From Mesorhizobium denitrificans (lineage in GTDB: Bacteria; Pseudomonadota; Alphaproteobacteria; Rhizobiales; Rhizobiaceae), in assembly GCF_003403035.1 (NCBI RefSeq), contig NZ_QURN01000023.1:1-35096 (forward strand): a DNA stretch of 35,096 nt, given 5' to 3'. Both the position numbers and the translations under genes were made by a program. Shown piece after piece: positions 9,624 through 18,440 of this stretch. The notes beneath the pieces are model-generated. The model was not told the origin of the DNA, searched no databases, and worked only from the letters and a program-made list of their open reading frames with translations. Positions within the stretch are counted from its first letter, which is position 1; every line of letters starts with the position of its first letter.

Positions 9624-11537
9624 ATGGTTGCTGCTTCGGTTTTAGATGGGCACGTTACAGTGCAGGTCAAGGGCAATGTCGTTGCTCCGAATGCTCCGGC
9701 CAATTTTGTGGTGCCTGGCTCGCCCGCCAATGTCGCGAATTATATCCGGCAGGGCAGTGACCTGATCATTGAGATGAAGACAGGCCAAACCTTTACGATT
9801 CAAGGGTTTGCACAGCAGGGCTTGGTCAATAATATCGTATTATCCGCTGGCGGCGCGAATACCCTCGTGGACATTTCCGCAGCCTTTACCGCAGCTGCAG
9901 TATCCAACGGCATTTTGGCGCCGGCTCTCATTACGATTGAGGCAATCAGCGCCAGTACATCCGTAATGTCATTGCTCGGAATACTCGGAGCAGCCGGTGC
10001 CGCGGGTGGTGTGGGCTTGGTTGCGCTGAGTGTTGCGGGGCAAACGCCTGTGGATACGACGCCTCCCGCCGCGCCCGTCCTTGATCTTGTGAGTGACGAT
10101 GTAGGGACCAAGCTTGGGGCGCTCAGTTCTGGCGGGCTTACCGATGACACGCGTCCGACATTTTCTGGCCGAGGTGGAATTGCGGGGGCGACCATTGAGC
10201 TATGGGAGGGGGCAACCCTCTTGGGATCTTCCACGGTTGGCTCTGGTGGTGATTGGAGTGTCAGCCCATCCACCGGTCTGCGGGACGGCCAACACGGTCT
10301 CTCGCTTGTTCAGCGTGATACATCCGGCAACGGAAGCGCGGGTACGGGGTTTGTAGTGGTAGTCGATTCCACTGCCCCCGGAACACCTGTTCTTGTCCAT
10401 GTCGTTGATGCGGTTGATGCCGTCACTGGCGAAATTCAGCCCGGAGGCGCGACTGATGATACGCGGCCTGTTTTATCGGGAACTGGTGAAGCTGGCGCGA
10501 TAGTAGAACTGCGGGAAGGCAATGTAGTTCTCGGTTCGACGATTGTTGGCAACGACGGTGCATGGAGCGTTCGACCGTCAAATGGATTGAGTGAGGGCAG
10601 CCACAACCTTGTTGTGGTGCTGATCGATGCTGCGGGTAACAAGAGTCCCGCTGCAGGTTTTGTGGTTGTGGTGGATACCATTGCGCCCGAGGCTCCCGTT
10701 ATTGTGCAGGTTACCGATACGGTTGATGCCGTCACGGGGGCGGTTCAATCGGGCGGTGTGATCAATGATACGCGGCCTTTGTTTGCCGGCACCGGCGAGG
10801 CTGGTGCGACGGTCGAGCTGAGGCAGGGCAATGTCGTGCTTGCCACGGCGGTCGTCGGCATGGACGGCCGCTGGAGCGTCAGCCCGACGGCGGCGCTGAG
10901 CGCTGGCACGCACGCCTTTACGGTGGTGCAGAGCGACACGACCGGTCATCGCAGCCCGGTCAGCAGCGCGTTCAATCTGACCGTCGACACCGGCGCATCG
11001 CAGCTGGTGATCGGTTCGGTGATGGACGATGTCGATCAGGTGACGGGTGCGATTGTCGCCCATGGCACCACCAACGACACCCAGCCGACGCTGTCTGGCA
11101 CCGGCGCGGAAGCCGGCAGCACGATCGAGCTTCGTGAGAATGGCAGTGTCATCGGCACGGCCATTGCCGGTAATGACGGCGCCTGGAGCGTCAGCCCGAC
11201 GCTGGGGCTGGCCGATGGGGCGCATAGTCTCACCGTCGTGCAGATCGATGCGGCGGGCAATCGCAGCCAGCCGAGCACGGCCTTCGAACTGACGGTCGAT
11301 ACCCAATATTCGGGCGCGGATCCGGTCATCGATCCGGTCACCACCGATCAGCCGGACAATCGCACGCCGGGCATCTATGTCGGGGAGAACCTCGACCCGG
11401 CGCCATCGCTTTATGTCGATGGCGAGAAGGTGGCGTCGACCTATGATCCGGTCACCGGCATGCTGACGCCGGTGGAACCGCTCAGCGATGGCGAACACAC
11501 GATCACCTATACGCTGTCTACATCGACCATGACATAA
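9624..11537 (+). CDS. BapA-like biofilm adhesin with N-terminal prefix domain and four Ig-like repeats; short C-terminus
   Basis: A 637-residue protein. Residues 1-115 resemble the BapA-type prefix (QGSDLIIEMKTGQTFTIQGF) found at the start of type I-secreted biofilm adhesins. A hydrophobic Gly/Ala helix follows with two AAG triplets (residues 123-125 and 126-128), the kind of dialanine site cut by LapG proteases in LapA-type retention modules. Residues about 144-560 are four Ig-like units of about 103 residues (DDTRPxxSGTGEAGA, VELREGNVVLG, DGAWSVSP). The tail, about 75 residues, begins DTQYSGADP and stops abruptly after HTITYTLSTSTMT. No RTX block or usual C-terminal secretion signal is visible, so this is either an unusually short member or one with its end lost. 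GGGGG lies 7 bp before the ATG. It precedes the type I exporter genes, which probably secrete it. Confidence 0.85.
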   Translation: MVAASVLDGHVTVQVKGNVVAPNAPANFVVPGSPANVANYIRQGSDLIIEMKTGQTFTIQGFAQQGLVNNIVLSAGGANTLVDISAAFTAAAVSNGILAPALITIEAISASTSVMSLLGILGAAGAAGGVGLVALSVAGQTPVDTTPPAAPVLDLVSDDVGTKLGALSSGGLTDDTRPTFSGRGGIAGATIELWEGATLLGSSTVGSGGDWSVSPSTGLRDGQHGLSLVQRDTSGNGSAGTGFVVVVDSTAPGTPVLVHVVDAVDAVTGEIQPGGATDDTRPVLSGTGEAGAIVELREGNVVLGSTIVGNDGAWSVRPSNGLSEGSHNLVVVLIDAAGNKSPAAGFVVVVDTIAPEAPVIVQVTDTVDAVTGAVQSGGVINDTRPLFAGTGEAGATVELRQGNVVLATAVVGMDGRWSVSPTAALSAGTHAFTVVQSDTTGHRSPVSSAFNLTVDTGASQLVIGSVMDDVDQVTGAIVAHGTTNDTQPTLSGTGAEAGSTIELRENGSVIGTAIAGNDGAWSVSPTLGLADGAHSLTVVQIDAAGNRSQPSTAFELTVDTQYSGADPVIDPVTTDQPDNRTPGIYVGENLDPAPSLYVDGEKVASTYDPVTGMLTPVEPLSDGEHTITYTLSTSTMT

Positions 11538-11585
11538 CGAACGTAATCGTGACCTGATCGGCACGCTTGAGGCTACGAAACCGCG

Positions 11586-11613
11586 ATCCGGGGGCTTTGG
11601 TCCCCGGATTTTT
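11586..11613 (+). terminator. Rho-independent terminator after the BapA-like gene
   Basis: An 8-bp perfect stem, ATCCGGGG / CCCCGGAT, with an 8-nt loop runs straight into TTTTT. It lies about 50 bp after the adhesin stop. It separates the adhesin transcript from the secretion operon, which therefore needs its own promoter in 11614-11800. Confidence 0.88.
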
Positions 11614-11803
11614 CCGCTGGGGTTCAGCATTTCATCTGGATCATCTAAAACAGTGTCTTGAAATAAACTATTTGCTAATTTAGGTATATTAAATCCTTGT
11701 GCTGATATTTCGGTGCAAGGGTTCTCTTGCGGAATGGGTTTTAGCTAATCCTTGAAACGTGCCGTTCAGTTGGTCGTTTTTCGCAAAAGTCAACCAGAAC
11801 AAG

Positions 11804-13429
11804 ATGTTGCCACCAGAGGCAGTGATTGGGAACGTGATCTTGGCGATTCAAACCACGCGCGAAAGCGGCGATGCGGAAGTTCTCGGCTCAAATGCATCTC
11901 TGCAGCGAATCGGTGTGCGGAATGATGCCGTCCGCTTAAGCGGGCTGGGCAGCGCATCGAAAAGCTTGAGAGCAACAACAATTCTTGCCGCTGCTGTGCT
12001 GATTGCGGGCGCTCTGGGTGGTTGTTCGACACAAGGTGAGGCTCCAGTTCGCAAGAGTGCGACCGATCTTTCCCTCCTGCCTTCGCCCGCCAAACCCGGC
12101 GAGCAAGTTTCTGGAAGTGCGGAACTCGCTTCCTCAAATGCAAACTCGCTGACAAATGTGCAATCGGCTGCAAACCCGGATGGAAAGTCCGGCATGCAGG
12201 ATAGTGATGAACTCGTCGAAGTCTTGATCGACGGGTTAAGTCTTGCGGATGCTGTCGGTCTGGCGATTGCCAAACATCCGGACATAAATCGCGCACAGGC
12301 GATTGTCGCGCGCAGCGAGTCGCAAGTCGCAGTGGCAAAATCCGCTTGGTATCCGACTATCAATTACGGACTTGATCCGGGGTACAATACAAGTGGCAAC
12401 GTGCATCAGGTGAAAGCCGGCGTTGGTTTGCAGCAGCTTGTCTACGATTTCGGCAGAGCGCGCAGCAATATTTCGGCGGCCAAAGCGACGCTGGAGCAGG
12501 AACAATACCTGCTTGCTGATACAATTGAGACGGTGGCGTTCAACACAGCCGCGACATTCGTCGATCTTTCTGCCAGCCAGGAAATGATTGGTGCGGCCGA
12601 GCAGCAAGTGCAATCGCTGCGCGATACGAAAGAAAAGATCGAGGCGCGTGTCAAGGCGGGCCTTTCGGATGCGTCGGATTTGAATCAGGCCGAAGTCGCT
12701 ATCAAACGAGCCGAAGCCGAAGCTCTTTCGGCTCAGACAGAGTTTGATGATGCCGCGGGAAAACTTGCCGAGCTGGCGGGTGTTCGGCCTTCGCGCGTTG
12801 CTGCCTTGGCTGCCACAACGAGTGTAGTGAATGGGCTTCACCAGAACGCCGTCGATAAAGTTGACGATACGCCGGCTATCCTTGCGGCAAAGGCATCGCT
12901 CACTGCCGCTGAAGCAAACGTCAAGCTTGCCAAAGCGGCACAGTTCCCCTCCGTGGGCGTAACTGTCAGTCAGGAGTTTTCGACACTGAAGGACAATGCA
13001 GGAGACTACGACCGCTACACTTATGTTGGCATGACCCTGAGTGGTGATTTCTCATTGGGCGGTTTGACCAAGCACAAGATTAATACGGCGCTGGCCGAGC
13101 AGCGCGCCGAAGCGCAGGTTCTGGAAAATCAGCGTCTGCTCACGCGTACCGCTCTGGGGTCGGCGCAAACCCAAGCCTCCGGCGCCGCCGCGCGACTGTC
13201 GAGTTATCAGAGCGTTATCGACCTTTCTAAGGAACTGCTCGACCTTTATTGGCAGCAATACACCTTGGACAAGCGTCCGCTTACCGATGTCATTAATGCC
13301 GAGCGAGATGTTTATCAGTCGGAGGTGCAGCGCATCTCCGCAATCGCGGATGGCGCCAACGCGCGGATCAAAGCCAATGCCGCAGTTGGTCAACTTGTAG
13401 CGCAGCTCAAGGCTAAGAAGAGTTCCTAA
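11804..13429 (+). CDS. TolC-family outer-membrane lipoprotein of a type I secretion system
   Basis: This OEP/TolC-type outer-membrane channel has long coiled-coil segments (for example around TLEQEQYLLADTIETVAFN and KEKIEARVKAGLSDASDLNQ) and the repeat of FPSVGV/YPTINYG-type strands. A lipobox, LIAGALGGC, follows a hydrophobic stretch, so the mature protein is probably acylated at that Cys. The start is uncertain. ATG 11804 is used here; GTG 11759 lies upstream, and GTG 11915, about 36 codons before the Cys, would give the most normal signal peptide. None has a strong ribosome site. It is followed 2 bp later by the exporter ATPase, so the three genes form a typical Lap/Bap-like operon (LapE role). 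Confidence 0.88.
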   Translation: MLPPEAVIGNVILAIQTTRESGDAEVLGSNASLQRIGVRNDAVRLSGLGSASKSLRATTILAAAVLIAGALGGCSTQGEAPVRKSATDLSLLPSPAKPGEQVSGSAELASSNANSLTNVQSAANPDGKSGMQDSDELVEVLIDGLSLADAVGLAIAKHPDINRAQAIVARSESQVAVAKSAWYPTINYGLDPGYNTSGNVHQVKAGVGLQQLVYDFGRARSNISAAKATLEQEQYLLADTIETVAFNTAATFVDLSASQEMIGAAEQQVQSLRDTKEKIEARVKAGLSDASDLNQAEVAIKRAEAEALSAQTEFDDAAGKLAELAGVRPSRVAALAATTSVVNGLHQNAVDKVDDTPAILAAKASLTAAEANVKLAKAAQFPSVGVTVSQEFSTLKDNAGDYDRYTYVGMTLSGDFSLGGLTKHKINTALAEQRAEAQVLENQRLLTRTALGSAQTQASGAAARLSSYQSVIDLSKELLDLYWQQYTLDKRPLTDVINAERDVYQSEVQRISAIADGANARIKANAAVGQLVAQLKAKKSS

Positions 13430-13431
13430 AA

Positions 13432-15666
13432 ATGAGCCTGGATGTTCAGGAAGAACCGGTTTCCGCATCGGCTGAGTCTGAGATTCCCGAAACCCCTGAT
13501 TTAAAGCAATCGCGCCCGCCGGACATGGAATCATGGACGCAGGCGCTTTTGCTTGTTGCGAAGCAAATCGGTGTCAGGTCTTCCCCCGAATTGGTCCGTA
13601 ACGCTGCTGCGTGGGCGCCATCGGCGGATGTAGACCAGGCTGTTATCGATATTGCGCACGCCGCCGGACTGTCAGCGGATTTTCGGAAGATTTCTGCCAA
13701 AAAATTGACTGCCGAGATGCTGCCTGTGCTGATTGTAATCGGCGAATCCCGCGTCGGCGTCATTACCGAAATCGCAGACGGGAAATTCAGCGTTGCCTTT
13801 GCGGTCGAAGACTCCTTTATCGAGCGCAAAATCCCCATCGCCAATGCGGCACGCAAAGGCTCCTTAAAGGTGCTTACTGTTGCAGCGAGAGAGCAGATTC
13901 AAGATGATCGTCTTGAAAGCTATCTGCGGCAGAAGCCCGACACTTGGCTGAGGCATCTTCTGCTCAAGAACTGGAGTACCTTTGCGGAGCTGGGCGCGGC
14001 ATCGCTTTTTGCCAACCTGATCGGTATCGCCACGTCTTTGTTCGCGATGCAGGTCTGGGATCGCGTGGTGCCCGCGCGTTCATTCGAGACCCTTTGGGTG
14101 CTTGCTTCTGGCGTGCTTATCGCGTTGGTCATCGAATTCACCATACGTATGGTACGGGTCGAGCTCGCCGATTATTTCGGCAAGGACGCGGACCAGAAAC
14201 TCTCGCTCATGTTTTTTGCGAGGGCGCTGGATATCCGCAATGATGCCCGTCCACGTTCACCTGGCACGCTTATATCTCAGTTGCGCGATCTGGATCAGGT
14301 GCGTGAGTTCTTCACCTCGACCGCCATCGGTGTCATGATCGACGTGCCGTTCATCGTCGCGTTCCTGTTCATCATGTGGATCTTGGGAGGTCCTCTTGTT
14401 CTGGTTCCGATCGCGGCGATCCCGTTTATCGTAATACCCGGCATCGTTGCGCAGATACCTCTCGCAAAGCTCTCGCGTGAGGGACTTGAAGAGGGGGCAA
14501 TTCGCAACGCCATCTTGATGGAGGCCATCTACCGCGCGGAGGACATAAAAACGCTGCAGGCGGAATCTCGCTTTCGCAGTGTTTGGGAGCGCGTAAACCG
14601 CACGGCGAGTGAAATTGGATTGCGGCAACGCAAGCTGAGCGCTTCGCTCGTGCACTTTTCGCAGGAAATCCAACAGCTGGCATATGTTGGTGTTGTGGTA
14701 GTGGGCGTCTATGGCATTCTCGAAGGCACAATGTCGTATGGCTCGGTGCTTGCATGTTCGATCCTCACCAGTCGAACAATCGCACCGCTAGGTCAAATAC
14801 CGGCAATTCTCGGCAGGCTGCAGAACGTTCGCGCGAGTAAGAAGGGCTTGAATGACCTGCTCAAGCTTCCGATTGATCACGATCCCGATAAGGATGCTTA
14901 TCACAGGGCCAATCTCGCCGGCCGCTTTCAGTTTGAAAACGTAGCCTTCGCATATGATCAGGAATCCAAGCCGGCACTGACCATTCCTCAACTCAAGATC
15001 AATCCGGGCGAGCGCATTGCAATTTTGGGCCGTGTGGGGGCAGGGAAGTCAACATTCCTTCGTTTGGTTGGCGGACTGGCGACTCCCTCGCAGGGACGCA
15101 TTCTGCTCGACGACACCGCAATGAACCTGATCGATGTTTCTGACGTCCGCCGGGATGTCGGTTTCGTGCTTCAGGAATCCGGGCTGTTTTACGGAACGAT
15201 CAGAGAAAACCTCTTGATTGCAAATCCGCATGCAACCGACGAACAGATATTGGAAGCGATGCGGCTCGCATGTGCTGATCGCCTTTTGCTCAACCAGCCG
15301 CACGGGCTGGATTTGAAACTTCGTGAAAATGGCATGGGCCTGTCCGGTGGCCAGAAGCAGTCACTCCTGCTCGCACGCGTATTCCTGAGAGGTCCGAACA
15401 TTCTGCTTCTCGACGAGCCCACAGCGTCACTGGATGACATGACCGAAGGCGCGATTATCGAGAATCTTCGTGGCTGGATCGGTTCTCGTAGTCTCATCGT
15501 GGCCACGCACCGATACCAGGTCCTCAACCTTGTTGATCGCATCATCCTCGTAGATGGCGGTCGTGTCGTTCAGGACGGTCCCAAAGCTGAAATACTTGCG
15601 ATGTTGAGCGGCCAAAACAACGCACAGAAGCAAGCCGCAGCAGCATCAGGAAAGCTGAAAAACTAA
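13432..15666 (+). CDS. Type I secretion ABC exporter (LapB-like, permease-ATPase fusion)
   Basis: A 744-residue inner-membrane exporter. Residues about 35-165 form a C39-peptidase-like domain that lacks the catalytic Cys, as in LapB/HlyB-type exporters whose substrates are not cut at a double-glycine leader. Residues about 180-470 are the transmembrane domain (SLFANLIGIATSLFAMQVWDR, then MIDVPFIVAFLFIMWILGG). The ATPase domain has Walker A GRVGAGKST near residue 533, signature LSGGQ near 637, Walker B LLLDEP near 658 and H-loop ATHR near 692, all intact. It sits between the TolC-like and HlyD-like genes and overlaps the latter by one base (TAATG), indicating translational coupling. The natural substrate is most likely one or both Ig-repeat adhesins. 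Confidence 0.93.
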   Translation: MSLDVQEEPVSASAESEIPETPDLKQSRPPDMESWTQALLLVAKQIGVRSSPELVRNAAAWAPSADVDQAVIDIAHAAGLSADFRKISAKKLTAEMLPVLIVIGESRVGVITEIADGKFSVAFAVEDSFIERKIPIANAARKGSLKVLTVAAREQIQDDRLESYLRQKPDTWLRHLLLKNWSTFAELGAASLFANLIGIATSLFAMQVWDRVVPARSFETLWVLASGVLIALVIEFTIRMVRVELADYFGKDADQKLSLMFFARALDIRNDARPRSPGTLISQLRDLDQVREFFTSTAIGVMIDVPFIVAFLFIMWILGGPLVLVPIAAIPFIVIPGIVAQIPLAKLSREGLEEGAIRNAILMEAIYRAEDIKTLQAESRFRSVWERVNRTASEIGLRQRKLSASLVHFSQEIQQLAYVGVVVVGVYGILEGTMSYGSVLACSILTSRTIAPLGQIPAILGRLQNVRASKKGLNDLLKLPIDHDPDKDAYHRANLAGRFQFENVAFAYDQESKPALTIPQLKINPGERIAILGRVGAGKSTFLRLVGGLATPSQGRILLDDTAMNLIDVSDVRRDVGFVLQESGLFYGTIRENLLIANPHATDEQILEAMRLACADRLLLNQPHGLDLKLRENGMGLSGGQKQSLLLARVFLRGPNILLLDEPTASLDDMTEGAIIENLRGWIGSRSLIVATHRYQVLNLVDRIILVDGGRVVQDGPKAEILAMLSGQNNAQKQAAAASGKLKN

Positions 15667-16838
15667 TGAGCGGTCTGTCGATTTCTGCTTATAGCAACCC
15701 TAAAACGCGGCGCATGCGCTCTGTGCTATGGCTGATCATGACTGCGCTTTTTATCTTCATCGTTTGGGCGGCTTACGCGCCCCTTGATGAGGTCGCGATT
15801 GGCGAGGGAAAGGTCACGCCATCATCCAAAGGACAGATCATTCAAAGCCTTGAAGGTGGCATCCTGGCCGAATTATTCGTGCGAGAGGGTGACATTGTCG
15901 AGCAGGGGCAAAAGCTCGCGACGCTAAATCCCGCGCAGGCGCGTGCTTCCGTTGAAGAAGCTTTGGCCCGTATCGTTGCTCTTCAAGCTCGCGCCTCGCG
16001 TTTGCAGGCCGAAATGGCTGATGCTGAGGAAGTGAAGTTTCCTGCGGATTTGCAAGCCGATACGGATGTGGTTGAGCGCGAGCGTCAACTCTTTTTCGCG
16101 AACAGAAAAGCTTTCAAGGAGAACCTTGCGAATTTGCGTGAGCAAACGCGTCTGGCAGAAGAAGAGCTTGAAATCACCAAGCCGCTTTTGAAATCGGGCG
16201 CCACGAATGAGGTGGAGGTGCTGCGGCTTAAGCAGAAGGTCGCAGAGTACGCGTCCAAACTCGCTGCGACACAGAGCGAATATTATGTCGCGCTGAAAGC
16301 AGATTTTTCCACCACCATGGCCGATCTGGAGCCCTTGCTGAAGGTGAGAGAAGGCCGTGCGGATCAATTGCGACGCACCGTCATAAATTCACCGACGCAC
16401 GGAATCGTCAAAGACATCCAGGTCACGACGATTGGCGGCGTCGTCAGTGCTGGTGGCGTCCTCATGGAGATTGTGCCTCTTGGCGATCAACTTCTTATTG
16501 AGGTCAAGCTCAGCCCTCGTGACATTGCCTTCATCCATCCCGGTCAGGACGCGAATGTTAAGATCACGGCATATGATTCAGCGATTTACGGTTCCCTTTC
16601 GGGCAAGGTTGACCGCGTCTCGCCAGATACTATTGAAGACACGACCGACCGTCGGATCCACTACTATCGCGTCTATGTGCTGACCGACCATTCGTATCTC
16701 GAAACCAAAGACGGCAACCAGCACCCGATTCTTCCAGGTATGGTCGCTACGGCGGAAATTCGCACGGGTAGGAATACCGTTTTGAATTATCTGATGAAGC
16801 CATTGAAGCGCGCCGGAGAGGCATTGCGCGAGCGGTAA
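15666..16838 (+). CDS. HlyD-family periplasmic adaptor of the type I secretion system (LapC-like)
   Basis: A 390-residue membrane fusion protein. One transmembrane helix lies near residues 20-36 (LWLIMTALFIFIVWAAYAPL), and the half-lipoyl signature is GQIIQSLEGGILAELFVREG. A long alpha-hairpin spans about residues 90-225. A beta-barrel part follows (INSPTHGIVKDIQVTTIGGV, ILPGMVATAEIRTGRNTVL). It links the ABC exporter to the TolC-like channel. The start codon overlaps the exporter stop. The length is normal for LapC/HlyD proteins. Confidence 0.93.
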   Translation: MSGLSISAYSNPKTRRMRSVLWLIMTALFIFIVWAAYAPLDEVAIGEGKVTPSSKGQIIQSLEGGILAELFVREGDIVEQGQKLATLNPAQARASVEEALARIVALQARASRLQAEMADAEEVKFPADLQADTDVVERERQLFFANRKAFKENLANLREQTRLAEEELEITKPLLKSGATNEVEVLRLKQKVAEYASKLAATQSEYYVALKADFSTTMADLEPLLKVREGRADQLRRTVINSPTHGIVKDIQVTTIGGVVSAGGVLMEIVPLGDQLLIEVKLSPRDIAFIHPGQDANVKITAYDSAIYGSLSGKVDRVSPDTIEDTTDRRIHYYRVYVLTDHSYLETKDGNQHPILPGMVATAEIRTGRNTVLNYLMKPLKRAGEALRER

Positions 16839-16839
16839 G

Positions 16840-17117
16840 GGTTGATTGGAACCGGTTCTGTACGGCAGGGATTATACCTCTTAGGAAGTAGATCGATGCG
16901 AACAACACCAGAACCGGCCAGCTGAAATATTGATACATATCGGGAACGTTGCGAGGATTAAAACCTCGTTAACCATGCGGTACGTGTTGGCAGCGCCCGC
17001 GCCAATTTTGCTGAAGCCATATGTCGAGGTGTAGGAAACATCGCTCGACAGTCCGAATCAGATTATCCAGGTCAACATGGTTGCGACCTGTACTCGGCAT
17101 ATCCCGAGGCCAAACAT
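16840..17117 (-). pseudogene. Possible decayed membrane-protein gene fragment
   Basis: The 480-bp gap between the adaptor and the OmpA-like gene has protein-like sequence on the minus strand in two frames. From 17117 one frame reads MFGLGICRVQVATMLTWII, hits a TGA, then continues FGLSSDVSYTSTYGFSKIG up to ILATFP. A second frame reads from 16938 with MYQYFSWPVLVLFASIYFLR. Together they look like a multi-spanning membrane protein broken by one stop and one frameshift. The family is not recognised. Chance resemblance remains possible. Nothing else was seen in the rest of the gap (17118-17318) except the ribosome site of the next gene. Confidence 0.3.
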
Positions 17118-17318
17118 GACGGGATAACCTCCACAATTTATTCGTCACCGTCCCGCACTACCCATCTCGAGAAGGAATTGCCGGGAAGTACGACTCGTGA
17201 GCTAACTTGTGTGGAGCGCGTGTGGTTATGGTTGTGGCGCGTGGAATTCTGCCATAATCGGAAAACACACCAATGCCGCTTGTGATCGCATAAGCGAAGG
17301 GAAGAAGGGGAACCCAAT

Positions 17319-17963
17319 ATGAAGAGACTGGTCGCGGGTGCCGTTGCGTTCGCCTTTATTTCGGGCTGTACGACCGATCCTTATACGGGGGAGCAGAAAA
17401 TCTCGAACACAGCTGGCGGCGCAGCACTCGGAGCTCTCGCGGGTGCCGGCATCGGGCTGCTTGCCGGCGGCAACGATCGGCGCAACGCCTTGATTGGAGC
17501 CGGTATCGGAACGCTCGCAGGCGGTGCCATCGGCGGCTATATGGATAAACAAGAAGCTGAGTTGCGTGGCTACCTTCGCGGCACCGGCGTTTCGGTTACG
17601 CGCAATGGTGATCAGATTATCCTGAATATGCCGTCCAACATCACATTTGCTACGGATCAGGATCAGGTCATCCCGGCATTCTACGAGACGCTAAATGCTG
17701 TGGCGCTGGTCATAAACAAATACAATCGCACCTTTGTCGATATCAATGGCCATACCGATTCCACCGGTTCGGCCAGCTACAATCAGGCTCTGTCGCAGCG
17801 TCGCGCTTCCTCGGTGGCATCCTATCTCACGAGCCGCAATGTCGACGGACGTCGCTTGGCTATCAATGGCTTTGGTGACACCCGTCCAATCGCCAGCAAT
17901 GCAACTCCAGAGGGCAGGGCGGAGAATCGGCGCGTAGAAATTTATCTCTCGCCGCTGACGTAA
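17319..17963 (+). CDS. OmpA-family outer-membrane lipoprotein (YiaD-like)
   Basis: A 214-residue lipoprotein. The signal peptide MKRLVAGAVAFAFISGC ends in a lipobox with Cys17. Residues about 30-75 are a glycine-zipper segment (GGAALGALAGAGIGLLAGG, then LIGAGIGTLAGGAIGGYMD). Residues about 100-212 form an OmpA-like peptidoglycan-binding domain with INGHTDSTG, the QRRASSVASYL helix, INGFGDTRPIASN and AENRRVEI. It probably ties the outer membrane to the cell wall. The ribosome site GAAGAAGGGGAA is strong. It appears monocistronic. Confidence 0.93.
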   Translation: MKRLVAGAVAFAFISGCTTDPYTGEQKISNTAGGAALGALAGAGIGLLAGGNDRRNALIGAGIGTLAGGAIGGYMDKQEAELRGYLRGTGVSVTRNGDQIILNMPSNITFATDQDQVIPAFYETLNAVALVINKYNRTFVDINGHTDSTGSASYNQALSQRRASSVASYLTSRNVDGRRLAINGFGDTRPIASNATPEGRAENRRVEIYLSPLT

Positions 17964-18440
17964 GCGACCGAAAAGCGTGACCGAAAGCAAGGATCGCGGG
18001 TTTCTTCCTCTGCGATCAAAGTTTTTGCGTGCTAACTCATAGCGCGGGAAGCGTTATTTGGTTGGCAGGTTCGCTCTCGATTTTCATATTTATTAATACC
18101 CGTGCAGGCTGAGCCAGAGCGCCCCAATAGCGCCGTAGGGTAAGCCGCTACGTCTAAATGATGTTGGCTAAACTTGCGAGCAATCTGGCCGCGGTGGGTT
18201 GCGAACGCTATCCTGTTCAGATGGCGGAAGATGGACGAGCGGCTTGATTCTCGATGGCTTAACGTATGGAACGCGCCTTACCGCGTCAGACGTGGTTTTG
18301 GGGTTTGCTTCCATGTGCGTCGAGGTGCCAAAAAACCTTGCCACCCAACATAGCGCGACAGATGTAATCGCGCGCGGTTCCTCACAAGCGATATACCATA
18401 TTGGGACATTTCGCCCCGATCAATCCAATGGAGTTTTGCC
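17964..18440. other. Intergenic region without a supported gene (477 bp)
   Basis: Just after the lipoprotein stop, GATCGC and GCGATC (17993-17998 and 18016-18021) could form a 6-bp stem followed by AAAGTTTTT, a weak terminator at best. Further on there is only a 29-codon frame at 18158-18247 that looks faintly like a response-regulator fragment. No promoter or structured RNA was recognised with confidence. Confidence 0.35.

Noticed and set aside
10578-11630. A 350-codon minus-strand frame opposite the BapA-like gene
   Set aside because: Arg/His-rich shadow of the Ig repeats; it also runs across the terminator.
18158-18247. A 29-codon frame resembling a response-regulator fragment (VQMAEDGRAA)
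   Set aside because: Too short, no ribosome site, and the likeness is only a few residues.
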